From an uncultured Desulfovibrio sp. (GTDB lineage Bacteria > Desulfobacterota > Desulfovibrionia > Desulfovibrionales > Desulfovibrionaceae): a stretch of 49,493 bases of DNA. This document shows positions 25,561 through 35,000 of the stretch, piece after piece. The notes below the pieces were generated by a model that saw only the letters and a list, made by a program, of their open reading frames with translations, made no database searches and was not told the DNA's origin. Position 1 is the first letter of the stretch; each line of letters begins with the position of its first letter. A program made the translations under genes and the position numbers. Location of the stretch: positions 1 through 49,493 of the forward strand of contig USBZ01000008.1 in assembly GCA_900553065.1 (NCBI GenBank), in the 5' to 3' direction.

Positions 25561-25580
25561 GACATTCCTCCGTCAACGTA

Positions 25581-26351
25581 TCAGCCGTCCAGGCCGTACA
25601 TCAGGGTATTCATGAAAAAGGGAGCCTGCTTTTCCCAGCTGGCTTCACTGTGGTCTCCGCCGGGAACGACGCGCGTAGTCAGATGCACTCCCCGGTCGAG
25701 AAGCGCATCAGCCGTCAGACGAAGATCGCGGGCCATGTCTTTGTTGCCGCCGAACTCTTCGGACCCCCAGTCCATGTAGACGATGGTGTCGGAAGAGAGG
25801 GGGGCCGTACGGATAAGCTGATTCAGCCTGTCGGGATCGGCCCAGATATGCGGGGAGAGCGCCGCCGCACGGGAGAAGATTTCATTGTGCTTCAGCACGG
25901 CGTAGAGGCTCATGAGTCCGCCCATCGAGCTGCCCGCTATGAAGGTGAATTCCCGCCAGGGAATGGTGCGGCAGCGTCGGTCGATGAAGGCCTTGAAGGT
26001 GTGGATGAGCCAGCGCATGGTAATCTCGCCGCGGCCCGTTACGTCGCCGAATTCCGGATCGGAAAAATCGTAGGGGGAATATTCGGAAAGGCGGCCGTTG
26101 TCGGGGTGATGATTGCACTCCACGGCGGCAACAATGATGGGCACATCGAAGAAGTCGAGGTATTCGGCGAGTCCCCAGCTTTTACCCTGCGTGGCGTGCT
26201 CGTCGAAAAAGACGTTGTGTCCGTCGAACATGTACAGAACGGGAAAGCGGCGTCTTGGCTGCTGCCGGTACATGGTGGGGAGATACAGATAGGCCCGGCG
26301 TTTTTCCCTGCCGGTGAGTTCGGGAATGGCGATATTCCAGGTTTTTACCAT
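25581..26351 (-). CDS. Alpha/beta-hydrolase esterase, second of pair
   Basis: A 256-residue esterase of the same superfamily as its neighbour but clearly divergent. RRRFPVLYMFDGHNVFFDE marks the start of the fold, GSSMGG is the nucleophile elbow (serine about residue 136), and GGDHSEASW holds the catalytic histidine. This is the pattern of YbbA/IroE/Fes-like and related acyl esterases. The start at 26351 is chosen because upstream in-frame residues are translated tRNA-Leu and intergenic sequence. The Shine-Dalgarno (GGA, 12 bases) is weak. It is the first gene of the three-gene operon with the other esterase and the ATP-grasp enzyme. Confidence 0.9.
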   Translation of the reverse strand: MVKTWNIAIPELTGREKRRAYLYLPTMYRQQPRRRFPVLYMFDGHNVFFDEHATQGKSWGLAEYLDFFDVPIIVAAVECNHHPDNGRLSEYSPYDFSDPEFGDVTGRGEITMRWLIHTFKAFIDRRCRTIPWREFTFIAGSSMGGLMSLYAVLKHNEIFSRAAALSPHIWADPDRLNQLIRTAPLSSDTIVYMDWGSEEFGGNKDMARDLRLTADALLDRGVHLTTRVVPGGDHSEASWEKQAPFFMNTLMYGLDG

Positions 26352-26542
26352 AAAGGTGAGAGATCCTTTCCACAGAGAATACAGAGAAAAGCAGCATGCT
26401 CTGATGCGAAAGTTAACACAGGCGGGGCGGGATTTCAATTCCGCTGCGCAGGAGGATGTCGGAGAGGGAGGGGCAGCGCGGTGCGGAAGGAATACGACGG
26501 GAAGGCGGGGGCGAAGATGCGGCAGAAAAATGCAGACAAAAC

Positions 26543-26570
26543 AAAAAAGCTCAGGATGTTCATCCTGAGC
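26543..26570 (-). terminator. Terminator after tRNA-Leu
   Basis: GCTCAGGAT (26549-26557) pairs perfectly with ATCCTGAGC (26562-26570), 4-nt loop, followed on the minus strand by TTTTTT (A run 26543-26548). It ends the tRNA transcript 16 bases past the CCA. Confidence 0.9.
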
Positions 26571-26585
26571 TTTCTCATGTTCAAC

Positions 26586-26672
26586 TGGTGCCGAAGAAGA
26601 GACTCGAACTCTTACTCCCGAACGGGAACTAGACCCTGAACCTAGCGTGTCTACCAATTTCACCACTTCGGC
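26586..26672 (-). tRNA. tRNA-Leu (anticodon CAG)
   Basis: An 87-nt type II tRNA with acceptor stem GCCGAAG/CTTCGGC, discriminator A and an encoded CCA. The D-arm (GTGGTGAAATTGGTAGACAC), anticodon stem with loop TTCAGGG (anticodon CAG, decoding CUG), a long variable arm (GTTCCCGTTCGGGAGT) and T-arm (GAGTTCGAGTCTC) are all present. A promoter precedes it and a terminator follows. Confidence 0.97.
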
Positions 26673-26681
26673 GCAGGAATG

Positions 26682-26710
26682 TAGATAGACGATTTGCCTC
26701 GGCTTGGCAA
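26682..26710 (-). promoter_or_regulatory. Promoter of tRNA-Leu
   Basis: On the minus strand TTGCCA (26705-26710), a 17-base spacer and TATCTA (26682-26687) place the start of transcription just before the mature 5' end of the tRNA. Confidence 0.55.
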
Positions 26711-27064
26711 GTCTTTTTTGCAGAAAAAGAAAAATTTTTTCTTCCCAGGCCGGTTTATAGTCTCGTTCCGGCCTGTAGGGCTTGAAATCGGCGTTTTCTA
26801 CGGGATGAAGCGTCGATATGTATCCTCAGGCAAGGTGCGTCCGCGGAGTTTTCCTTGTTTTGGAACGCCTATGCTGCGAACGGCCATGCCTGAATCCTTT
26901 CGGCGGGGAGAAAAGGCGAGAGGAGCCGGGAGTGAGGCGCAGGCGGAATGCAGGCTGCCCTTCGTTCTCTTTCCATGACGCCTGCGCGGACGGATTTTTT
27001 CTCAGAAGGGCCGCTCTTTGGCGGTCATGACGGCGGGGCTTTTCGGCAGGCTCCGGTCAGACAT
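26711..27064. other. Gene-free interval
   Basis: About 350 bases between the tRNA promoter and the gpt terminator. Open frames here lack ribosome sites and have arginine- and serine-rich composition. A short A/T palindrome (AAGAAAAATTTTTTCTT, about 26727-26743) is the only structure noticed. Confidence 0.5.
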
Positions 27065-27065
27065 G

Positions 27066-27090
27066 AAAAAAGGGCCGGTCAACCCGGCCC
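27066..27090 (-). terminator. Terminator of the mla-gpt operon
   Basis: GGGCCGG (27072-27078) pairs with CCGGCCC (27084-27090) with a 5-nt loop; on the minus strand a run of T follows (A run 27066-27071). It lies just after the gpt stop. Confidence 0.88.
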
Positions 27091-27097
27091 TTCTCTG

Positions 27098-27604
27098 TTA
27101 TTTCGCTTCGCCTTCATCCTGAAGATCAATGATGGGCTTGGCATACTGCACTTCGGAGTCCCACGGGAACAATACCCAGGTATCCTGACTCAGCTCCGTA
27201 ACGAAGCTGTCCACCAGCGGAATGCCGGCAGGTTTGGCGTACAGGGTGGCGAAGTGGGCCTTGGGCAGCATTTCCCGCAGAATTTTTGCGGTGTGGCCGG
27301 TATCCACAAGATCGTCGATGACGAGGGTGTCTTCCGCATTGAAGGAAGGATCGGCGTCTTTGAGCACGGTTTCCTTGTCACCTTCCTCACGGTAGTTGTA
27401 GAGCATGATGCAGGCGGTGTCGATGTGACGGATGTTCAGTTCACGGGCAATGATGCCTGCGGGAATGAGTCCGCCTCGCGTGACGGCTACGATTTTTGTG
27501 AACTTGCCGCGTTCCAGGAGGCGCCAGGAGAGAGCCTTGGCGTCGCGGTGGAGCTGTTCCCAGGTTACGGGAAAGGTTTTGTGATAACGATCTGCTTTTG
27601 CCAC
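27098..27604 (-). CDS. gpt: Xanthine(-guanine) phosphoribosyltransferase
   Basis: A 168-residue purine salvage enzyme that joins xanthine or guanine to PRPP. It closely follows enterobacterial Gpt: KTFPVTWEQLHRDAKALSWRL, IVAVTRGGLIPAGIIARELN, the PRPP motif LVIDDLVDTGHTAKILREM, and AKPAGIPLVDSFVTELSQDTWVLFPWD. The start is GTG at 27604, preceded by GGGAG at 8 bases; longer versions would run into the mlaA gene. It is the last gene of the mla operon, 14 bases after mlaA, which has no obvious functional link and is probably a matter of shared transcription. Confidence 0.93.
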   Translation of the reverse strand: MAKADRYHKTFPVTWEQLHRDAKALSWRLLERGKFTKIVAVTRGGLIPAGIIARELNIRHIDTACIMLYNYREEGDKETVLKDADPSFNAEDTLVIDDLVDTGHTAKILREMLPKAHFATLYAKPAGIPLVDSFVTELSQDTWVLFPWDSEVQYAKPIIDLQDEGEAK

Positions 27605-27618
27605 GGTAGGTCTCCCGG

Positions 27619-28443
27619 CTAGTTCTGAGTGTTGAAGGTGAGAGACAGCTCCTGCTGTCTGTTCTTTCTCATGTTGAGGTAGGCGTTGCGGAGCGCCACA
27701 TAGGGTTCCAGGGCGGATTCGGTGATCTGGTCGTAGGGCTTGTAGAGCTTGTCGACGTCGTTGAAGGAGAGGAACAGGCTGCTTGCCGTATTCACTTCCC
27801 AGTCCAGAACATAGTACTGGGGCTTCATGAAGGCATCGCCCGCTTCGCCGAAGGCTCCGCGCACGGTGGAAGGTCCGAGGAAGGGAATGATGAAGTACGG
27901 GCCGTCGGGCACGCCCCATACGCCGAGGGTGCAGTCGAAGTTGGCCGTTTCGGGGTGATAGGGGTAGAGCGGCTTGCTCTGACTGGCCACGTCGGCAAAG
28001 CCGAAGCTGACCATGAAGTTGACGAGCGAACGGTCGAATTCCACGCCGGCCTGAGCGAATTCACCCTGCAGCAGGCTGTTGAGCATGCGCACGGGGAAGG
28101 CCAGGTTGTGGGCGAAGTTGCCTATGCCGTTGCGTATGGGCTCCGGCACGATGAAGGCATAGCCCTTATGCACGGGCTTGACGAGATACTGGAGAAACCA
28201 GTCGTTCACATGGAACCAGAATCGGTTCCAGCCTTCCAGCGGATCATCCTGCAGGGCTTCGTCTTCGGCGCTGTAGTCGTCATAGTCGTCCAGTCCGCCG
28301 AAGTCTTCGTCGTCGGCAGTTTCTTCCACGGACGCAACGCTCACGGCAGAAGGTTCCTGAACGGAGGTGTCCTGACGGGATGCGCAACCGGTCGTGCAGG
28401 AGAGAACGGCAATCAGTACGGCGGCAAAAAGCATTCGACGCAT
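27619..28443 (-). CDS. mlaA: MlaA/VacJ outer-membrane lipoprotein
   Basis: A 274-residue VacJ-family lipoprotein, the outer-membrane part of the Mla system that removes misplaced phospholipids from the outer leaflet. The signal ends in cysteines at C16 (VLSC) and C20 (TTGC); either could be the lipidated residue. An acidic stretch (about residues 43-62) follows, then the family signature DPLEGWNRFWFHVND (DPxExxNR type), NSLLQGEF and VWGVPDGPYFIIPFLGPSTVR. In E. coli mlaA is separate; here it is the last mla gene and its start overlaps the mlaC stop by one base (TAATG). Confidence 0.95.
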   Translation of the reverse strand: MRRMLFAAVLIAVLSCTTGCASRQDTSVQEPSAVSVASVEETADDEDFGGLDDYDDYSAEDEALQDDPLEGWNRFWFHVNDWFLQYLVKPVHKGYAFIVPEPIRNGIGNFAHNLAFPVRMLNSLLQGEFAQAGVEFDRSLVNFMVSFGFADVASQSKPLYPYHPETANFDCTLGVWGVPDGPYFIIPFLGPSTVRGAFGEAGDAFMKPQYYVLDWEVNTASSLFLSFNDVDKLYKPYDQITESALEPYVALRNAYLNMRKNRQQELSLTFNTQN

Positions 28444-29072
28444 TACTTGGCTTCCTTGGGCTTGTTTTTCTGTTCTTCGGCCTTGGCTTTCACGCGGTCG
28501 ATGAGTTCCTGCGGAGAGTTCTTGGCAAGAATGTCGCGGAACTGGTCGCGATAGTTCTTGATCATGCTTATGCCTTCGATGAGCACGTCGTACACGACCC
28601 AGCGGTTGTTCTTCTCCAGCATGCGGAAGGCCACGGGATACACTTTCTGATCCGCCAGAAATTCCATCTGAATTTCCACGCGCTTGCCGTTGCCGCCGCT
28701 CACTTCGCCGGTGAAGCGGATCTTCTGGCCGTTGTACTCATCGAGCGTGTCGATGTAGGTGTTGCGCAGAAGCTCGGTGAAGGCATCCTTGAACTGCTGC
28801 TTCTGTTCGGGCGTGAACTGTCTCCAGGTGGGGCCGACGGTGCGGGTGGAGAATTCCTCGAAGTCGAAGAGCTCCAGCACGGCATCTTCGATCTGCTTGC
28901 GGATGACGGGCTTGCCTTCGGGAGTCTTGAAGGCGGGATCGTTGAGCAGGGTAAGAATCCGGTCGGCGCCGGCTTCCGCGGTCTGTCTGGCGGTCATGTC
29001 GGCTGCGTCTGCGGGGGCTGCGGCGGCCAGCAGGCAGAGCATGAGGGAAAGAAGAAATACTTTGATACGCAT
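28443..29072 (-). CDS. mlaC: MlaC periplasmic phospholipid-binding protein
   Basis: A 209-residue Tol-Tol-Ttg2D (MlaC) protein, the periplasmic shuttle between MlaA and the inner-membrane complex. The signal peptide (MRIKVFLLSLMLCLLAAAAPADA) is clear. The mature part shows the family segments FDFEEFSTRTVGPTWRQFTPEQ and FTELLRNTYIDTL, and a strand NRWVVYDVLIEGISMIKNYRDQF. It ends in a short lysine-rich tail (EEQKNKPKEAK). One-base overlaps with mlaD upstream and mlaA downstream show tight coupling in the order E-F-D-C-A. Confidence 0.95.
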   Translation of the reverse strand: MRIKVFLLSLMLCLLAAAAPADAADMTARQTAEAGADRILTLLNDPAFKTPEGKPVIRKQIEDAVLELFDFEEFSTRTVGPTWRQFTPEQKQQFKDAFTELLRNTYIDTLDEYNGQKIRFTGEVSGGNGKRVEIQMEFLADQKVYPVAFRMLEKNNRWVVYDVLIEGISMIKNYRDQFRDILAKNSPQELIDRVKAKAEEQKNKPKEAK

Positions 29073-29515
29073 TATACGCCTCCGAAAACGACTTTGCCTA
29101 TGAGGGCTTCAAGGTCAAGGGCAGGTTCGGTGTCCGTGATGAGACTGCCGGGTTCAAGAAGGGTTTCCGAGCCTCCGGGCGTGATGGCGATGTACTTGTC
29201 GCCGATGAGACCGCTGGTCTTCACCGAGGCCATGACGTCTTCCGAAAGCGGCACGCCTTCATTGATGCGCAGATCGACATGCGCGGTATAGTCCGTGGTG
29301 TCGAGGCGGATGGCCGACACCCTTCCTATGGACACGCCGCCGATTTCCACGCTGGCGCCCGTGCGCAGTCCGGCCACGGAGGAGAAGCGGGCGGTCACGG
29401 TGTAGCCCTTGTCGCCGAGCACTTCCATGCGTCCGAGCTTGATGGTGAGATAGGCCACGCACACGAGGCCGATGACCACGAATATTCCGATGACGGTGTT
29501 CTTTGCTGCAGACAT
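29072..29515 (-). CDS. mlaD: MlaD MCE-domain protein
   Basis: A 147-residue membrane-anchored MCE protein. One N-terminal helix (about residues 7-26) is followed by a single MCE domain (VTARFSSVAGLRTGASVEIGGVSIGRV) ending in LIGDKYIAITPGG, the signature of the hexameric ring through which lipid passes. Length is typical of MlaD. The start follows GAGGA by 6 bases. A one-base overlap joins its stop to the mlaC start. Confidence 0.95.
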   Translation of the reverse strand: MSAAKNTVIGIFVVIGLVCVAYLTIKLGRMEVLGDKGYTVTARFSSVAGLRTGASVEIGGVSIGRVSAIRLDTTDYTAHVDLRINEGVPLSEDVMASVKTSGLIGDKYIAITPGGSETLLEPGSLITDTEPALDLEALIGKVVFGGV

Positions 29516-29526
29516 GGTATTCCTCG

Positions 29527-30348
29527 CTAATCGTCCAGCCATTCGGCCAGCGCCTGACGAACGGAACCGTCGAGGGGCGGGGCCGCCATGCGGCGGGATT
29601 CTTCGAATTTACGGTCGAGAAAACGGCGCAGATAGGCATCCTGCGACGCAAAAAGTTCTTCCCTTGAGCCGGAAAAGGCCGCCTTGCCGGAGCGCAGCAC
29701 CAGCACGTGTTCGGCAATGTGATCCACGCTGCCCAGATCGTGCGTGACCACCACGGTGGTCATGTCGGGATAGCAGGACTTCATATCCAGAAGAAGCTGA
29801 TCCATCTGGGCGGCCGTGATGGGATCAAGGCCGGAGGTCGGCTCGTCACAGAAGAGCACGGGCGGCTCGGTCACGATGGCGCGGGCGAGACCTGCACGCT
29901 TGCGCATGCCGCCGGACAGCTCGCCGGGATAGTAATCGGCGAACTTGTCGAGTCCCACGAGCGCCAGCGTGCGCATGGCGGCCTCGCGCAGCGTTTTCCG
30001 CGGAAGGCGGGTGTGCTCGACAAGGGGCAGCGCCACGTTTTCGGCCAGCGTGAGGGAGCTGATCAGCGCTCCGTCCTGAAAGAGCACGCCGAAGCGGCGG
30101 CGCATTTTGCGGAACTGCGTTTCGGACATGCCGCAGATGTCGCGTCCGCCCACGAGAATGCGTCCGGCGGAGGGGCGGTTCAGTCCCAGAAGCAGGCGCA
30201 GCAGGGTGGTTTTGCCGCAGCCGGATTCGCCGAGAATGGTGGTGATGGTGCCGGCGGGAAGCACGGCGGAAAAATCCTGCAATACAAGACGGCCTTCATA
30301 CCCGCCGTCGAGGTGTTCTATGGAAATGTCCCAGACCTGCTGATTCAT
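29527..30348 (-). CDS. mlaF: MlaF ABC transporter ATPase
   Basis: A 273-residue ATPase powering the Mla phospholipid transporter. Walker A is GESGCGKTTLLRLLLG, the signature is LSGGMRKRAGLARAI, Walker B is PVLFCDEPTSGLDP and the switch histidine is in VVVTHDL. The Q-loop has FQDGALISSLT, as in the MlaF group. The start is at 30348, preceded by GAGG at 6 bases and separated from mlaE by 7 bases. The C-terminal extension after the switch (about 50 residues) is longer than strictly needed and contains no recognisable domain. Confidence 0.96.
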   Translation of the reverse strand: MNQQVWDISIEHLDGGYEGRLVLQDFSAVLPAGTITTILGESGCGKTTLLRLLLGLNRPSAGRILVGGRDICGMSETQFRKMRRRFGVLFQDGALISSLTLAENVALPLVEHTRLPRKTLREAAMRTLALVGLDKFADYYPGELSGGMRKRAGLARAIVTEPPVLFCDEPTSGLDPITAAQMDQLLLDMKSCYPDMTTVVVTHDLGSVDHIAEHVLVLRSGKAAFSGSREELFASQDAYLRRFLDRKFEESRRMAAPPLDGSVRQALAEWLDD

Positions 30349-30355
30349 GACGGCC

Positions 30356-31129
30356 TCACAGGAGGAAGGAGGTGAGGACATAGTCCGCTACGAGAATGAG
30401 CACGCAGCTCATGACCACGGCGGAGGTGGTGGCGTTGCCAACGGCCTCCGCGCCCTTGCCGTCGCTTCTTCTGTGAGCGTTGTAGCCCTGGAAGCAGCAG
30501 ATCAGAATGACGATGACGGCGAATACCACGGCTTTAAGAAAACAGCCCTGCACGTCGTTCATGGTGACGCTGGATTCAATGCCGGAGAAATAGCGGCCCT
30601 CGTTGAGTCCGAGCAGCACGCAGGCGGAGAGATAGCCGCCGAAGATGCCCACGACCGTGAATATGGCGGTCAGCAGGGGGAAGGTGAAGAGAGAGGCCAG
30701 AAGGCGGGGCGTGACGAGGTATCCGGTGGGATTGATGTCCATGACTTCCAGGGCGTCTATCTGATCGGAAATGCGCATGACGCCGATTTCGGCGGTCATG
30801 GCGGATCCGGCGCGGGCCGTGATCATGACGGCGGTGAGCACGGGCGCCATTTCGCGGATGAGCGTGAGCGCCAGAAGGGAGCCGAGCATGCCCTGAGCTC
30901 CGAACATGGACATGGCGTAGAAGGCCTGAAGTCCCAGCACCAGCCCGGTGAAAAGGCCGATGAGCAGAATGACGAACATGGATTTTGCCCCGATGACGTA
31001 TATCTGCTGGACTACCTTGCCGAAGAGTCGGCGGGAGTGGCATGCCTGCCTGAATCCTTCAAAAAGGAACAGCGTCATTTCACCGAGACGGTTCAGAAGG
31101 TTCAGGACGGGCGCAAGGATTTCGTTCAT
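30356..31129 (-). CDS. mlaE: MlaE permease
   Basis: A 257-residue ABC permease of the MlaE/TTg2B family, the inner-membrane pore of the Mla complex. It has five to six membrane segments and the family signature TALIREMAPVLTAVMITARAGSAMTAEIG, with EALEVMDINPTGYLV-type cytoplasmic loop (here DALEVMDINPTGYLVTPR). It is the first gene of the operon. AAAGGG stands 7 bases before the start. No mlaB (STAS protein) is present in the operon, so either it is elsewhere or this system works without it. Confidence 0.95.
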   Translation of the reverse strand: MNEILAPVLNLLNRLGEMTLFLFEGFRQACHSRRLFGKVVQQIYVIGAKSMFVILLIGLFTGLVLGLQAFYAMSMFGAQGMLGSLLALTLIREMAPVLTAVMITARAGSAMTAEIGVMRISDQIDALEVMDINPTGYLVTPRLLASLFTFPLLTAIFTVVGIFGGYLSACVLLGLNEGRYFSGIESSVTMNDVQGCFLKAVVFAVIVILICCFQGYNAHRRSDGKGAEAVGNATTSAVVMSCVLILVADYVLTSFLL

Positions 31130-31163
31130 AGGGTTCCCTTTAATTCAAAGGATAAGTAGAGGG

Positions 31164-31192
31164 ACGTTAGCTGATTTCGACTCCTTTGGCAA
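31164..31192 (-). promoter_or_regulatory. Candidate promoter of the mla operon
   Basis: On the minus strand TTGCCA (31187-31192), a 17-base spacer and TAACGT (31164-31169) lie 35 bases upstream of the mlaE start. The -35 is good and the -10 weak. Confidence 0.42.
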
Positions 31193-31289
31193 CGTATGCG
31201 CCGTTTGCTTCGCCGGAGCGCTTGCATGATTGTTTCGCAGGGCGTATGAGGAAGCGGTAAAAAATATCGTATGTTGCAGGAGTATGCGT

Positions 31290-31550
31290 ATGTGTCTTGC
31301 CGTTCCCGTACGGGTTGTGGAAGTGCCGCAGGAAGGAGTCGCCCGCGTGCAGGTGGGCAGCGGAGAAAACTATATGGAAATTTCCACGCTCCTTCTGCCT
31401 GAGGCTCCCCGCCCGGGGGATTATGTCATTGTTCATGCTGGATTTGCCCTGCGCGCGCTCGATGCGGCGGAAGCTGAGGAGTCGCTGAAGATCTTCCGGC
31501 AGATCGCAGAACTCGGCGTGAACGAGGGGCGTGCGCTGGAGAACGTATAA
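31290..31550 (+). CDS. hypC: HypC/HybG-family hydrogenase maturation chaperone
   Basis: An 86-residue HypC chaperone, which carries the Fe(CN)2CO unit to the large subunit of NiFe hydrogenases. The invariant N-terminal MCLAVP supplies the essential cysteine at position 2 (after initiator methionine), followed by the small beta-barrel ending in GDYVIVHAGFALRALD. AGGAG lies 7 bases before ATG 31290; the ATG at 31284 would put the cysteine out of place. No hypA, B, D, E or F gene is next to it, so the rest of the maturation set must be elsewhere. It is divergent from the mla operon. Confidence 0.95.
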   Translation: MCLAVPVRVVEVPQEGVARVQVGSGENYMEISTLLLPEAPRPGDYVIVHAGFALRALDAAEAEESLKIFRQIAELGVNEGRALENV

Positions 31551-32087
31551 GCCTTTCGGGGCGGGACGGATTCCGGGAAAAGCCTCGCCTGCCCGACGGG
31601 CGTGCCTTGCCGGGGCACTTTCTGGAGGGGGAGGCTTCGTCGCCTTTCGTCGTGTTCAGTTCGGCAGTCGTCTGCCCATGTGCGGTGCGGGGCTGCTCGA
31701 TGCTCTGCGCCTGTGGGTTCCGTCCGCTTTCGGGCAAAGAGGTGGGCTGATCGGATGAGCCGTCAGGCTTGAAGGCGTGTTTTCTCTCTCAAGCGCGTTC
31801 TCTCTCTTCCTTCCTGCTTTTCTCTGATTCATTCTTTCGTGTTTTCACCGTCTCCTGGCGCTCTTTTGTGCGCCTGCTCTCTGTCTTTCCTTCCGTTGCT
31901 TCTTTTTCTGATGTGTTGCGGCTGCCGGTTGATGCGCGACCGTTTCTTTCGTCGTGCCTGAGAGATTTTGGCCTTCCTCCGCCGCTGCGGAAGCTGCCGT
32001 TTCACGCGGCGCTGCCTCTCATGACGTTTTTCGTGCCGGAGAAGGCCGGTTCGGCGGGCGGGAACGGAGAAGCGGGACTCCCGCCGC
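31551..32087. other. Gene-free interval with a pyrimidine-rich tract
   Basis: No credible gene lies between hypC and the AsmA-like gene. From about 31778 to 31920 the plus strand is strongly enriched in C and T in runs such as TTTCTCTCTC and TCTCTCTTCC. No tandem unit or hairpin of note is present in that tract. An unrecognised RNA or DNA-structure element cannot be excluded. Confidence 0.5.
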
Positions 32088-35000
32088 TTACTTCATGAAA
32101 AGCTTGAAGGGCGCGGAGAGAACTCCGCCCACGATGTCGACGACGCCCGCGCCGATATTGCCCACCGTGCCGGTCACCGCGCCGAGCAGCTTGTAGGTCA
32201 CTTTGGGCGAGAAAAGCGAACCTGTGATGGACACGGGCATTTCCGGAATGCCCGCCAGCGTGACCACGGCGCTGGCGTTGATGGTTTCAGCGGCCAGATC
32301 GGCGGTTCCCTCGCCGGTGATGGTGATGGGAGAGCCCTTGATGAGAAAGTCCCGGCAGGAGGCGATGCCCTTGCTCAGGGCCAGATTCATGGACATGGTT
32401 TTGAATTCCGTGCGGGATTCCTTCTGTACGGCGGGATCGGTCCGCGACGGGGAACGCGTGATGATGACGCCGTCGGCAATATGGAGCGAGAGCGATCCGT
32501 TCAGGGTGCGTTTCCAGTCTTCCCAGTTCTTCTGCACGGAGCGCAGGTCGGCATGGAAGGTTCCGTTGCCGCCGATCAGGGTCTGCTGTCCACGGTCTCT
32601 GCTGAAATTCATCATGTTCATGTTCCGGGCCTGTACGCGAAGGCTCGTATCGGCGGTGCTTCCGTTGCCGGAAAGACTGGTCTGAAAATTGCCGTCGGCC
32701 TGACCGCCGCCGGGGAAGGCGGCCTTGATCGGCACCGAAAGCGTGCCGTTCTTTTGAGAAACAGGCAGGGTGACGTGCGTGAGCGTGGTGGAAAAGGCCC
32801 GCAGGCGTTCCACGGTCAGGGCTATATCCAGATCCTGATTTTTCAGGAAGGACAGCGGCAGAGGCGATGAGGAAGCGTGTCCGGACTTTTCGGTCCTGGG
32901 CAGGTAGCGGTCGATGTCGAGGGAGGGAACGGCGAGCGATCCTTTCAGAAGAGGCCGCCCGGCGAGGGTATGGCGAAGCTGACCGCTGAAGGATGTGCCG
33001 TCGACGCTGCCGCTCAGCTTTTCAAAGGAGACGGCTTCGGAAGAAAGAGATACGTCGGCCGAAGCCGAGGCCTTTTTGAGCGTTGCGGGCAGGGCCATGT
33101 CGAACAGCGCGGCAACGTTTTTGAGAGACGGCGTGGAGAAGCTGAGATGCCCTCTGGCCGAAAGTTTCTTCATGAGATCGGTCAGGGCCATGTTGCCGGA
33201 AATCGTGAATTGCTTGTGCTTGAGCGCTCCCTCGTCTACGGAAAGCGTGCCCTTGTCGGCGTTGTAGCTTCCCTTGCCGGAGAGCGTGAAGGTCAGGGGT
33301 TCGACCAGGGCGGGCAGAAGGGATTTTTCCAGCGTGACCTGCAGCGTGACGGGCTGGGAGCGCAGGGAAACGGGAAGGCCGTTGCCGGTGTCGAAGCCCA
33401 GCGCCGCCTGTTTGGCTTCCGCCGAGACGGACCAGTCGGGGGCCGTGATGCCGACATTCCATGCGCCGCGGAAGTCCATGACGGAAGGCAGTTTTTTCAG
33501 ATTCTTTGCCGGAGCTGCGGCGGCCTGCGCATTGATGGATATGCTGTCGAAGGGCAGGGGCTTTCCGCCTTTGGTTGCGAGAATGTTTCCCTTTTCCACG
33601 GAGGCGCGAATGCTGCCGCGCAGCGAACCGAGCATGCGGAGGGCATCGCCGGGCGCGAAGGTCAGATCCACGGAACCTTTCTTCAGAAGGCCGGAGATGG
33701 CGGAGTATCCGGCCAGAGCGCGACTGACGCCGTTCAGAGACACGCGGTCGAGATCGGCCGTAACGCGGATGTCGTCGTCGATGTCTACCCGGGACACGCC
33801 TTTGCCGCCGTAAACATCGGAAACAAGGATGTTCAGCATGGGGTGCCCTGTCGGCGCAGGCACGACGTGCACATCGGCTCCGCCGACGCGGAAATTCATG
33901 ATGTCCGCCTCATCGGCGGAAATATGAATGTCGTAGTCCACAAGCGGCGGTTCATTGTTTTTTTCGTCGTCTTTCTCCTCCTCGTCGTCGTCAAGCGGAA
34001 GAACCGGCGGCGGCAGGTGGGACATATCGGGAAATTCGCCCTTCAGTTCGGGGAAGATGCGGTTAAGATCGGCCTTGGCGGCGTGGGCGCTGATGAGAAT
34101 GTCGGGCTTGAGAAACTCAAGACAGCTGCCCGAACCTTCCAGATCTATGTCCTGTACCTTTGCCTTGAGGCGCGGAACGTTTACGCCGCGCAGGGAAAGC
34201 TCCATATCCTCGAAGGATCCGGATATGCTGTCCAGAGCGCGCTGCAGGCCGTCGGGCATGGCCTGACCGAAGCCGAACCAGCGGGCCAGACTGAAATGAT
34301 GGATGTCCGCCCGGCCTTTGAGAACGGGATCGCCTTTTTCCAGGCCGGACACATCGCCGGAAATGGTGACGAAGTCATCCCCCATGCGCACGTCGGCTCC
34401 GGTGACGGTCAGCGTGCTTTGTCCTTCCTCCCGTTCAAAGGGAACGGTAAGAGACATGGGCACCGGGTGTCCGTTCATGATCATGAGGGCGGAGGCTTCG
34501 GCTCTGCCTCTGACTTCGTAGTGTTCCTTTTCCGGGGCCAGACTGAAACCGCCCGTCAGGGAGACGCGGAGCGGTTCGGGCATGGGAAAATAGCGGTAGG
34601 GCGCGGAAATTTCGTGCCCCATGACGGCATCGAGAGCGCCGAGCTGGAGCGCAGAGGAGACAAGCACATTTCCCCGCCAGACATTTCTGTGGGTGCGGCG
34701 CAGGGATGACAGGGAAATATGGGATTCTGCCGCCGAGACTTCGAGGCCGGACACGTTCGTATAGCGGATGTCGTCTGCGGAAAGTTCGAGACTGCCGGGA
34801 ATAAGGCCGGGAAGTCTGGCGCTGGCGTTGAGTCCGGTGCAGAGCAGATGATCCTTTCCCTCCGCGCCCGTCACGCGGATGACGCCGTTTTCCACATGCA
34901 GCCGTACGCCCGTAATGCCGGAGGGAAGAGACGGAAGGGGGCGTTCCTTTTCCTTCGGCTCCGTTTTTTCGGCAAGCGCCTTCTGAAGAATGGCGCTGGA

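Noticed and set aside
26586..26672. Apparent coding sequence beginning MVKLVDTLGSG upstream of the second esterase.
   Set aside because: It is the translation of the tRNA-Leu gene, a well-known false N-terminus; the esterase starts at 26351.
31769..32098. A 109-residue plus-strand frame in the pyrimidine-rich tract.
   Set aside because: Serine, leucine and phenylalanine bias reflects the C/T-rich DNA; no ribosome site; overlaps the AsmA-like gene end.
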